Below are positions 1 to 5,021 of a stretch of DNA of 5,395 bases, in pieces. The position numbers were made by a program, and so were the translations under genes. Each line of letters starts with the position of its first letter. Positions within the stretch are counted from its first letter, which is position 1. Origin of the DNA: Myxococcales bacterium (GTDB lineage: Bacteria; Myxococcota; Polyangia; Fen-1088); contig PMBY01000252.1 of NCBI GenBank assembly GCA_003153875.1, positions 1-5,395 of the forward strand, in the 5' to 3' direction. The notes under the pieces were generated by a model. It made no database searches. It saw only the letters and a program-made list of their open reading frames with translations, and was not told the DNA's origin.

Positions 1-102
1 CCCGCCGCTGCCTTTGAAGACCCCGCTGGCGTCGATGAGCTGGCGCAGCAGACAGGTTTCGAGCGCCTGCGCAGCCTGAGTCGCGTCACGGATAGGACCC
101 AT
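1..102 (-). CDS. flgJ: FlgJ-like rod-binding protein, N-terminal fragment cut by window edge
   Basis: Only the first 34 codons lie in the window; the gene runs on past position 1. The peptide starts MGPIRDATQAAQALE and continues with a helix containing CLLRQLIDASGVFKGSG. This resembles the opening helix of the rod-binding domain of FlgJ (family pattern A-A-x-x-F/L-E-x-x-x-L-R-Q-L). FlgJ is exported through the rod, caps it during assembly, and in some species carries a C-terminal muramidase domain; whether this copy has one cannot be seen. The start ATG overlaps the flgI stop in TGATG and has an ideal Shine-Dalgarno, so the start is secure. Only about seven residues precede the helix, shorter than in many FlgJ proteins. 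The family call rests on this short match plus position directly after flgI, where flgJ is usual. Confidence 0.75.
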   Translation of the reverse strand, partial: MGPIRDATQAAQALETCLLRQLIDASGVFKGSGG

Positions 103-1202
103 CACATCACCTCCAGGTCGGCGTCGATCGCGCCGGCTGCCTTCATGGCTTGCAAGACAGCGACCAGGTCACGTGCCGACACGCCAAGCAGGTTGAATGC
201 CTTGACCAGCTCCTCGACCGTGCTGGTGGCAGGCAGTGCCACGGCTGGCTTGAGCCCTTCCTGAGCATCCAGGGTCGCGACTTGGCCCGACACCGTCTTG
301 CCTTGCTTGGAAAACGGACCGGGCTGAGAAGCCCAGGGCGTCTGTCGCACGGAAATGGAGAGACCGCCATGAGCCACGGCCACCGGCCGGATGCGCACGC
401 CTTGTCCGGCCACCACGGTGCCAGTCCGCTCGCTGACCACGATGCGCGCCCTCTGATCGGGATCGACCTCGATGGCTTCCAGCTGTGACACCATGGCCAC
501 CACGCGACCCTTCCAAGACTCGGGAACCTTGATCTGTACCAAAGCTGGGTCGAGTGCCTTGGCGGACTCTTCGCCCAGGGACTTGTTCACCGCTTCGGCG
601 ATGTGCAGGGCTGTGGTGAAGTCAGGCCGGCGCAGCCCGAGCACGATGGGCACTTTCTCCAAATCCGGCGAAACTGTGCGCTCCACAGTCGCGCCCCCGG
701 GCACCGTGCCCGAGGTCGGGTGGTTCTTCTGCAGGCGCGAGCCTGCGGACATCACGTCGAACCCTCCTGCCTGCACCGGCCCCTGCGCCACCGCATACAC
801 CGCCCCATCCGACCCGGTGAGCGGCGTGATGAGCAGAACGCCGCCCGACAGCGAGCGCGCGTCGCCCATCGAACTGACCGACACATCGATTCTGGTACCA
901 GGACGAGAGAACGACGGCAATTCGGCAGTGACCATGACGGCACTGGTGTTGCGCACGCGCACGTCGGTGGGATTCACCCGGATGCCCATGCGTCCCAACA
1001 TGCCGCTGATGGATTGCGCGGTGAAAGTGACCTGCGTGGTGTCGCCCGTGTTTGCCAGCCCCACCACCAAACCGTAGCCAAACAGCGCGTTTTCACGCAC
1101 TCCTTGCACATCCACCAAATCCTTGATGCGGACCGGGGCGCCGGCCGCGGACAGCGCGGGCAGCGTGAACAAGAGCGTGAGAAACAGGGTTCGTTTACGC
1201 AT
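102..1202 (-). CDS. flgI: FlgI, flagellar P-ring protein
   Basis: FlgI subunits form the periplasmic P-ring, which surrounds the distal rod in the peptidoglycan layer. The 366-residue product is close to the usual length of about 365. It has a Sec signal peptide (MRKR, then a hydrophobic stretch, cleavage near LSAAGA at 16-22). Family landmarks follow: RIKDLVDVQGVREN with GYGLVVGLANTGD (25-54), VSERTGTVVAGQGVRI (257-271) with AVAHGGL (275-281), and the C-terminal LVKAFNLLGVSARDL with AMKAAGAIDADL (332-363). The ATG giving MRKR is chosen over an upstream in-frame TTG at 1226, which lies inside flgH and would put eight residues ahead of the signal peptide. No Shine-Dalgarno is seen at this ATG. 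It lies 5 nt after the flgH stop, so translation is probably coupled. No cysteine is present. The subunit is expected to need FlgA as periplasmic chaperone. Confidence 0.98.
   Translation of the reverse strand: MRKRTLFLTLLFTLPALSAAGAPVRIKDLVDVQGVRENALFGYGLVVGLANTGDTTQVTFTAQSISGMLGRMGIRVNPTDVRVRNTSAVMVTAELPSFSRPGTRIDVSVSSMGDARSLSGGVLLITPLTGSDGAVYAVAQGPVQAGGFDVMSAGSRLQKNHPTSGTVPGGATVERTVSPDLEKVPIVLGLRRPDFTTALHIAEAVNKSLGEESAKALDPALVQIKVPESWKGRVVAMVSQLEAIEVDPDQRARIVVSERTGTVVAGQGVRIRPVAVAHGGLSISVRQTPWASQPGPFSKQGKTVSGQVATLDAQEGLKPAVALPATSTVEELVKAFNLLGVSARDLVAVLQAMKAAGAIDADLEVM
107..114 (-). promoter_or_regulatory. Perfect Shine-Dalgarno for the flgJ-like gene
   Basis: The minus strand reads GGAGGTGA, fully complementary to the 3' end of 16S rRNA, with the GGAGG core 7 nt before the flgJ ATG. 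It lies inside the last codons of flgI. It is the strongest ribosome binding site in the operon and fixes the flgJ start despite the overlap with flgI. Confidence 0.85.
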
Positions 1203-1207
1203 GATGA

Positions 1208-1918
1208 TCAGAAAGGCCACAACCAACCCAGGGCGCGCGAGATCCAGCCTGGTTTCTGGTTATCGGAAAGCACGCCGCGACCGACGAATTCGATCTGCGC
1301 CTCGGCGACCATGTAACTCTGCACACTGTTGTCCTGGTCGATGTCGATGGGTCGCACCACGCCCGAGATATAGAAGTGGTGCTCCTCCTCGTTGACCAAG
1401 ATGACTCGATGGCCCTCGACGAAGAGGTTGCCATTGGAAAAGACCTTGGTGACCACAGCGGTCACCGTGGCGGTGAGCGACTCGGAGCGCGCGGTATCGC
1501 CCGAGGTCTGCAAGCTGGAGGTCGAACTGCCACCGATGTTCAGATTGGGATCCAGTTTCGGTATGTGCTTGAGCAGCCCCAAGAAGGCATCGATCTTGGC
1601 TGCGCTGCTGCTGGTCCGGCTGGTGTTGGTGTCGGTGGTGTGCTGGGCGTTGGCCTGTTCGGTGATCTTCACGACCACCAGGTCGTTGACCCGCAAAGCC
1701 CGCGCGTCGGTGAAGAGCAACGAGGCCGACCGGCCTTCGTGCCACAGACTGCCGGGGGAGGCCGCTGTCTCATCGCCCTTGCTTTCCACGGGAAGCTTGT
1801 ACTCGCGTCGCTTGGGCGTGTACTCGCTGATATGGGCCTGGGTGCAGGCCAGCGCCAAAGGCGCGAGGATCAGGGCGCACAGGATCACGCGAGTCGTATG
1901 GACTGATGAGCTTCTCAT
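1208..1918 (-). CDS. flgH: FlgH, flagellar L-ring lipoprotein
   Basis: FlgH forms the L-ring, the outer-membrane bushing around the distal rod. The 236-residue product fits the family (about 230). The N-terminus is a lipoprotein signal: charged RSSSVHTTR, a hydrophobic core, then LALAC with Cys25 as the lipidated residue; the -3 position is Ala, a slightly weak lipobox. Conserved parts follow: GSLW (56-59), LFTDARALRVNDLVVVKITE (68-87), a low-complexity Ser/Thr stretch with SRTSSSAAKIDAFLGLL (100-116), NGNLFVEGHRVILVNEEE (162-179), SGVVRPIDI (185-193), and the terminal GWISRALGWLWPF. The ATG at 1918 overlaps the flgA stop as ATGA. The reading frame is open for another 30 codons upstream, but those lie inside flgA and precede the lipoprotein signal, so they are not part of the gene. 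Confidence 0.97.
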   Translation of the reverse strand: MRSSSVHTTRVILCALILAPLALACTQAHISEYTPKRREYKLPVESKGDETAASPGSLWHEGRSASLLFTDARALRVNDLVVVKITEQANAQHTTDTNTSRTSSSAAKIDAFLGLLKHIPKLDPNLNIGGSSTSSLQTSGDTARSESLTATVTAVVTKVFSNGNLFVEGHRVILVNEEEHHFYISGVVRPIDIDQDNSVQSYMVAEAQIEFVGRGVLSDNQKPGWISRALGWLWPF

Positions 1919-2550
1919 GGCACATCCACCAGCAGCCGTCCCTCTTGCAGGTGGCCCTCCACGTGGCGGCCCGAGGGCAGCACGGCGCAGAGTCGGCCCG
2001 CGCCGCAAGAAATTGCCCGGCCTTGTACCTCGATGGCCAGAGGCCCGCTCATGACGATGACCTTTACTGTCTCACCCGAGGCCATCGTCGCACCCGCGAC
2101 GTCCGACGGTTGCAACACCATCCCGCGGGGCAGATTTCTCGCGGCCAGCGCGCCCGCCGGCGGCACAAAACCAACATGCCCGCTTCTGATCTCGCGATCC
2201 TCGACGGCCAGCGCCGGCTGCAATCGCTCGCCCGCGCGCACTAGCCGCGTGGTGAGAGCCGCGGGCGCCCACACCTCGAAACGGACCCAGCCCCAACCCG
2301 TGCAAGCTTGCCCGTACAACTTCACCGGCAGGCGGCCCGATCCGGTGACCGTGCCGTCCAGCACCGCCTGGCGCAGGACGCAGCCTGCCGGCAGTTGCGG
2401 CGCCCAGCCCAGCGGCACGATGCGTGCCCCTGGGACAGCCAGCGCTCGAGAAAGAACCTCGCTCACCTCGGGGGGGAGGTTGGCGGCGCCGGTCGGATGG
2501 GACGCGGCAGCCGTCGCAAGGAGGAGAGCGAGGGGAAAATGGGGGGTCAT
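1915..2550 (-). CDS. flgA: FlgA, flagellar P-ring assembly chaperone
   Basis: FlgA is the periplasmic chaperone that assists FlgI polymerisation into the P-ring. The 211-residue product has a hydrophobic N-terminus (PLALLLATAAAS, 6-17) consistent with Sec export, although the leading segment carries no Lys or Arg. The C-terminal half is SAF-like, with RNLPRGMVLQPSDV (138-151), a segment typical of FlgA, followed by GETVKVIVMSGPLAIEVQGRA and a final strand set GRHVEGHLQEGRLLVDV. The N-terminal half is poorly conserved, as is usual. Four cysteines (57, 83, 182, 188) could form disulfides in the periplasm; this is inference. The start ATG is 7 nt after the flgG stop with only a weak GAG-type ribosome site. 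Placement between flgG and flgH differs from enteric bacteria, where flgA is separate and divergent, but is common elsewhere. Confidence 0.93.
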   Translation of the reverse strand: MTPHFPLALLLATAAASHPTGAANLPPEVSEVLSRALAVPGARIVPLGWAPQLPAGCVLRQAVLDGTVTGSGRLPVKLYGQACTGWGWVRFEVWAPAALTTRLVRAGERLQPALAVEDREIRSGHVGFVPPAGALAARNLPRGMVLQPSDVAGATMASGETVKVIVMSGPLAIEVQGRAISCGAGRLCAVLPSGRHVEGHLQEGRLLVDVP

Positions 2551-2557
2551 GACGTCT

Positions 2558-3343
2558 CTAGCGAAGGGCGGTCAGCTTCTGCAGCATCTCGTCGGCTGAC
2601 TCGATGATCTTGGAATTCAGTTCGTAGTTGCGCTGGGTGGTGATCATGTTGATCATTTCCTCGACCGCCGACACGTTCGAGCCTTCCAGGTTGCCTTGCG
2701 AGATACTGCCGGTTCCCTGGTCCCCGGCCTTGACCACGATGGGATCGCCACTGGAAGGAGTGGCGAGAAGCAAGTTGTTGCCGATGGCTTCCATTCCACC
2801 CGGATTGGCGAAGGTGGCTATCTGGATGGTGCCGATATTGGTCATGTCGGTACGATTGGAAAGTCTGGCCTGCACGATCCCGTCCGAGGTCACAGTGATG
2901 TTGGTTGCATCCGTCGGAACGGTGATGCCAGGTTCCAGCACTTCGCCCAACTGGGTGACAATGCGTCCGGTGGCATCCAGCCGGAAACTGCCATCGCGGG
3001 TGAAGGCAATGTCGCCGTTGGCCCGCTGGATGCGGAAGAAGCCACCGCCCTCGATGGCCAAATCGAGCGGGTTCTTGGTCGCGATCATGTCGCCCTGGGC
3101 GAAGGAGCGCGATGTGGAGGCTGTGCGCACGCCCAGACCCACCTGCAGCGCCGTGGGCTGGCTGCCCCCTTGTGCGTTGGGCTGGGTGGCTGCGCGAATG
3201 GTCTCTGACAAGAGATCCTGAAAATCGGCGCGCGTCTTCTTGAAGCCGGTGGTGCTCGCGTTGGCCAGGTTGTTGGCGATGACGTCCAACTTGGTCTGCT
3301 GGGCATCCATTCCGGTGGCGGCGGTGTAAAGCGATCGCAGCAT
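2558..3343 (-). CDS. flgG: FlgG, flagellar distal rod protein
   Basis: FlgG builds the distal rod, the drive shaft passing through the P- and L-rings to the hook. The 261 residues match the family length (260 in enterics). The N-terminal rod signature is clear: SLYTAATGMDAQQTKLDVIA then NNLANASTTGFKKTRADFQDLL (4-45). VGLGVRT (68-74), the FAQGD segment (81-85), NPLDLAIEGGGFFRI (91-105) and FTRDGSFRLDATG (114-126) follow, and the C-terminal helix holds GSNVSAVEEMINMITTQRNYELNSK (221-245, conserved N-V and Q-R-x-Y/F-E). The long N-terminal part up to residue 90 separates FlgG from the neighbouring FlgF. There is no cysteine. The start ATG has an AGGGGG ribosome site. Confidence 0.98.
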   Translation of the reverse strand: MLRSLYTAATGMDAQQTKLDVIANNLANASTTGFKKTRADFQDLLSETIRAATQPNAQGGSQPTALQVGLGVRTASTSRSFAQGDMIATKNPLDLAIEGGGFFRIQRANGDIAFTRDGSFRLDATGRIVTQLGEVLEPGITVPTDATNITVTSDGIVQARLSNRTDMTNIGTIQIATFANPGGMEAIGNNLLLATPSSGDPIVVKAGDQGTGSISQGNLEGSNVSAVEEMINMITTQRNYELNSKIIESADEMLQKLTALR

Positions 3344-3348
3344 GAATT

Positions 3349-3354
3349 CCCCCT
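3349..3354 (-). promoter_or_regulatory. Shine-Dalgarno of flgG
   Basis: The minus strand reads AGGGGG followed by 5 nt and the flgG ATG. It sits in the 23-nt gap after the flgF stop. This supports independent, strong initiation of flgG, whose product is needed in more copies than FlgF. Confidence 0.7.
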
Positions 3355-3366
3355 AGTGGATCTCCT

Positions 3367-4077
3367 TCATTTGACCAACCCCACTTGGGTGGCGCGGTCG
3401 TCCAGCTTTCGATAGGTCTGGATGGCCTGCATGGCCATGTCGAACTGGCGTTGCGCATTGATCATCTGAACCGTGGAATCGAGCGCGCTCACGTTGCCCA
3501 TCTCCAGCTCACCCACGCGCACGGTGCTGTCCGCTGTCGGGCTCATGCTGGCGCCAGCCGAAGGCTGAAGCAGACAGGGCGCGATCTTGTCCATGGGCCC
3601 CTGGGCCTGGAAGAGTGCGAGTGTGTCCACAACCGTGTTGCGGCCCACGACCACATTGCCGTTGCTCTCGATGCGCGGGTCAGCGCCAGCCGGCACGGTC
3701 ACCGGCTCACCTGAAGTGCCCAGCACGGGCAAGCCCGACGCGAGCAACTCGCCGTTGGGGCCACGCTCAAGGTGTCCGTTGCGCGTGTACGCAAGCTGCC
3801 CGCTCGATAGCCGCACGCCGAGATAGGCATCGCCGTCCGGCAAGACGTCGAGTGGGTTGTCCGTGGTGTTGGTAGGCCCTGGTCGCATATCCACGCCGGT
3901 GGACACGACACCAGCCAGAACCTTGTCGGTGGGTCCGGGCGGCAAGAAGGCGCGAAAGGCCGGACGCGTGGCCTTGAAGCCCGGCGTCTCGGCATTGGCC
4001 AGGTTGTCGGCAATGGAATCGAGCTGGGCAGCCCGCGCCACCGCAGCAGACATTCCTACATATAGTCCGTCGGCCAC
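3367..4077 (-). CDS. flgF: FlgF, flagellar proximal rod protein
   Basis: FlgF is a minor subunit of the proximal rod. The 236-residue product carries the rod-family N-terminus GLYVGMSAAVARAAQLDSIA then DNLANAETPGFKATRPAF (4-41), a middle section with NPLDVLPDGDAYLGVRL (74-90) and AYTRNGHLERGPNGELLASG (96-115), and the C-terminal GNVSALDSTVQMINAQRQFDMAMQAIQTYRKLDDRA (194-229). Start is GTG, supported by an AGAGG ribosome site 8 nt upstream and by the family N-terminus beginning at once; an in-frame ATG at codon 9 would cut the conserved helix. It is the first gene of the operon, downstream of a sigma-54 promoter. Cys168 (in KIAPCLLQP) is unusual for an exported axial protein. FlgF rather than a second FlgG is favoured by the shorter N-terminal region and the position before flgG. 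Confidence 0.95.
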   Translation of the reverse strand: MADGLYVGMSAAVARAAQLDSIADNLANAETPGFKATRPAFRAFLPPGPTDKVLAGVVSTGVDMRPGPTNTTDNPLDVLPDGDAYLGVRLSSGQLAYTRNGHLERGPNGELLASGLPVLGTSGEPVTVPAGADPRIESNGNVVVGRNTVVDTLALFQAQGPMDKIAPCLLQPSAGASMSPTADSTVRVGELEMGNVSALDSTVQMINAQRQFDMAMQAIQTYRKLDDRATQVGLVK

Positions 4078-4085
4078 TTTGCGTA

Positions 4086-4090
4086 CCTCT
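4086..4090 (-). promoter_or_regulatory. Shine-Dalgarno of flgF deciding the GTG start
   Basis: The minus strand reads AGAGG, then 8 nt, then GTG. This supports the non-ATG start of flgF over the internal ATG at codon 9. Confidence 0.7.
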
Positions 4091-4102
4091 TGCCTGGTGA
4101 CG

Positions 4103-4119
4103 AAGCAAGCGCGATGCCA
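4103..4119 (-). promoter_or_regulatory. Sigma-54 (RpoN) -24/-12 promoter for the flgF operon
   Basis: The minus strand reads TGGCAT-CGCGC-TTGC-TT against the consensus TGGCAC-N5-TTGCW. The GG and GC pairs are exactly 10 nt apart, and only the last base of the -24 box departs from consensus. Transcription would begin about position 4093, giving a leader of roughly 16 nt that contains the flgF ribosome site. Rod and ring genes are commonly sigma-54 dependent in polar flagellates, which fits. Such promoters need an enhancer-binding activator; its binding site is not identified here. Confidence 0.75.
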
Positions 4120-4186
4120 GGCGCTTTCGTGGCGCGATCCGAATTTTCCACCGCTAAGGGTTCAGTTCTTGCTGGTTCGTTCCGAT

Positions 4187-4192
4187 AGAGGA
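4187..4192 (+). promoter_or_regulatory. Shine-Dalgarno of the fliJ-like gene
   Basis: AGAGGA ends 3 nt before the GTG start. Spacing is a little tight but acceptable. It supports GTG at 4196 rather than the later in-frame ATG at 4262, which would remove the conserved first helix. Confidence 0.55.
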
Positions 4193-4195
4193 AAT

Positions 4196-4612
4196 GTGAG
4201 CCCAAGAACCCGTCTCGACGCCGCCGTCAGGGTGCGAGAAGTCGCCGAGGATCGTGCGCGCATGACCCTTGCCGAGGCTCAGCGCCTGGCCCAGCAGACC
4301 GCGAATGCGGTACGCGAAGCAGCCCAGCGTGCACTCACCGACGAGCGCTGCAGCGGCAGCGCGGCCGATTGGACCGTCATTGAATTCGCACACATCCGGG
4401 CGCTACAGGACGCGCGGCGGGCAGAAGTCGAAAGGCGTGCTGCCGAGGAGAAACTGGGGGTTTCGCGCGCGTGTTTCGTGGGCGCGCGCACCCGTGCCGA
4501 AGCCCTGCGCCGGGTGCTGGAAGTGCGTCGCAGCGAGATGCGCGTGGCCGAGAGGCTGACGGAGCACAAGGAAATGGACGAGGTCGCGAGTCTGCTCCGG
4601 GCCCGTCGCTAG
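4196..4612 (+). CDS. fliJ: FliJ-like flagellar export ATPase stalk / chaperone protein
   Basis: FliJ is a small cytoplasmic coiled-coil protein that inserts in the FliI ATPase ring and links it to the export gate, also handling export chaperones. The 138-residue product (family about 140-150) is almost all charged helix: a first helix RLDAAVRVREVAEDRARMTLAEAQ (split by heptads, 6-29), a mid segment WTVIEFAHIRALQDARRAEV (59-78) matching the FliJ W-x-x-x-x-F-x-x-x-L pattern, and a C-terminal helix ending AERLTEHKEMDEVASLLRAR. The last part resembles the conserved FliJ E-x-K-x-M/L-D-E motif. GTG start is inferred from AGAGGA and from where the first helix begins. The gene is divergent from flgF, not beside fliI as is typical, and the next plus-strand gene is unrelated. 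A type III secretion stalk homologue (SctO) is the alternative, less likely in this setting. Confidence 0.78.
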   Translation: MSPRTRLDAAVRVREVAEDRARMTLAEAQRLAQQTANAVREAAQRALTDERCSGSAADWTVIEFAHIRALQDARRAEVERRAAEEKLGVSRACFVGARTRAEALRRVLEVRRSEMRVAERLTEHKEMDEVASLLRARR

Positions 4613-4653
4613 GCGCTCGAATCGCCCTGTCACCGCGGTATCCGCAGAAGATC

Positions 4654-4672
4654 GTGGCCGTGGCCGCGACGG
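4654..4672 (+). repeat. 19-nt direct repeat, copy 1
   Basis: GTGGCCGTGGCCGCGACGG occurs here and again exactly 80 nt downstream without mismatch. It contains an internal tandem GTGGCC unit. Flanks of the two copies differ, so this is not one end of a long tandem duplication. Confidence 0.9.
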
Positions 4673-4676
4673 GCGA

Positions 4677-4687
4677 GCGCGAAGCGC
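4677..4687. repeat. Mini-hairpin GCGC-GAA-GCGC
   Basis: A 4-bp GC stem closes a GAA triloop. The core GCGAAGC is a DNA heptamer known to fold into an exceptionally stable mini-hairpin. The same core recurs at 4825-4831 and 4897-4903. Confidence 0.6.
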
Positions 4688-4721
4688 GAGGGGTGGGCAG
4701 GGTGGGCTGTCCGTCCCGAAG

Positions 4722-4734
4722 CCCCCGAAGGGGG
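4722..4734. repeat. Short hairpin CCCCC-GAA-GGGGG
   Basis: Five GC pairs close a GAA triloop directly ahead of direct-repeat copy 2. No T-run follows on either strand, so it is not a typical intrinsic terminator. Confidence 0.6.
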
Positions 4735-4752
4735 TGGCCGTGGCCGCGACGG
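4734..4752 (+). repeat. 19-nt direct repeat, copy 2
   Basis: Exact second copy of the unit at 4654-4672. It starts at the end of the CCCCC-GAA-GGGGG hairpin. A partial third echo, GTGGCCGT, lies at 4862-4869. Confidence 0.9.
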
Positions 4753-4804
4753 TGCCGGTCATAGGCGTTAAGCGGCCGGCCAGCGGAAGCCCAAGTATTC
4801 CACC

Positions 4805-4841
4805 CCCTCGCCCCGCGTAGCACCGCGAAGCGGGGAGAGGG
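4805..4841. repeat. Imperfect hairpin with 12-nt arms
   Basis: Left arm 4805-4816 (CCCTCGCCCCGC) pairs with right arm 4830-4841 (GCGGGGAGAGGG) in 11 of 12 positions, the mismatch being G4810/A4836. The 13-nt loop holds part of an alternative CCGC-GAA-GCGG hairpin at 4823-4833. No T-run follows. It has the form of a REP-like dispersed palindrome; copy number in the genome cannot be seen. Confidence 0.7.
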
Positions 4842-4854
4842 TTGGGGAGAGGGG
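4832..4854 (+). other. Four-tract G-quadruplex motif
   Basis: The plus strand has the layout G4-AGA-G3-TT-G4-AGA-G4, meeting the standard pattern of four tracts of at least three G with loops of 3, 2 and 3 nt. Its first half is also the right arm of the hairpin at 4805-4841, so the two folds would exclude each other. Folding is inferred from pattern only. Confidence 0.7.
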
Positions 4855-4879
4855 CCGTGCGGTGGCCGTAGTCCATCCC

Positions 4880-4899
4880 CGCGCCAGAAATCTGGCGCG
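4880..4899. repeat. Perfect 9-bp inverted repeat with 2-nt centre
   Basis: CGCGCCAGA and TCTGGCGCG flank AA. The symmetry is exact over 20 nt. It could be a binding site for a dimeric regulator, located about 120 nt before the START-domain gene, or a hairpin. No T-run follows, so a terminator role is not supported. Confidence 0.75.
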
Positions 4900-5007
4900 A
4901 AGCTGGTGTGGGCAACCGGCATCTGACACGGCCGTCGCCAGGTTGGTGACGGCGTTGACATGGGAAGGCCCCGCCCTTTTTGCGGCTCGCGGTCCGGTAC
5001 CAGGCTC

Positions 5008-5013
5008 TATACT
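5008..5013 (+). promoter_or_regulatory. Possible -10 box for the START-domain gene
   Basis: TATACT matches TATAAT at five of six positions and ends 8 nt before the ATG, so transcription would start at or next to the start codon. No good -35 hexamer lies at the usual 16-18 nt spacing, which lowers confidence. A TTGACA at 4955-4960 is too far away to pair with it. Confidence 0.35.
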
Positions 5014-5021
5014 TGGCCGCC

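Larger units (their letters stand above)
4613..5021. other. Gene-free, repeat- and hairpin-rich intergenic region
   Basis: No convincing coding region is seen on either strand. Open frames here have translations rich in Arg, Pro and Gly without family resemblance, as expected from GC-rich DNA. The region holds a 19-nt direct repeat, GAA-loop mini-hairpins, an imperfect 12-bp hairpin, a G-quadruplex motif and a perfect inverted repeat, listed separately. No rho-independent terminator with a T-run is seen after fliJ. Confidence 0.7.

Noticed and set aside
472..1077. Plus-strand open frames antisense to flgI
   Set aside because: They mirror the codon pattern of flgI, have no Shine-Dalgarno of note and no family features.
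1919..2008. Thirty extra N-terminal codons for FlgH
   Set aside because: They lie inside flgA, are rich in Arg, Gly and Pro, and precede a complete lipoprotein signal starting at the ATG that overlaps the flgA stop.
4155..4188. Sigma-28 (FliA) promoter for the fliJ-like gene, from TAAG and TCCGATAG
   Set aside because: The spacing is 22 nt instead of about 15, and the transcript would start at or within the coding start.
3857..4195. Plus-strand open frame running through flgF into the fliJ-like gene, suggesting a longer 251-residue protein
   Set aside because: The upstream part is antisense to conserved flgF codons and shows no family resemblance. A GTG with AGAGGA just before the FliJ-like first helix is the better start.
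4805..4854. Rho-independent terminator after the fliJ-like gene
   Set aside because: The hairpin is about 190 nt beyond the stop codon and has no T-run on either strand.
4944..4958. Second sigma-54-like site, TGGTGA-N5-TTGA, upstream of the START gene
   Set aside because: The invariant GC of the -12 element is GA here and the -24 box has two departures.
4955..4960. TTGACA as a sigma-70 -35 box
   Set aside because: No -10-like hexamer lies 16-18 nt downstream; the only good -10 (TATACT at 5008) is 47 nt away.
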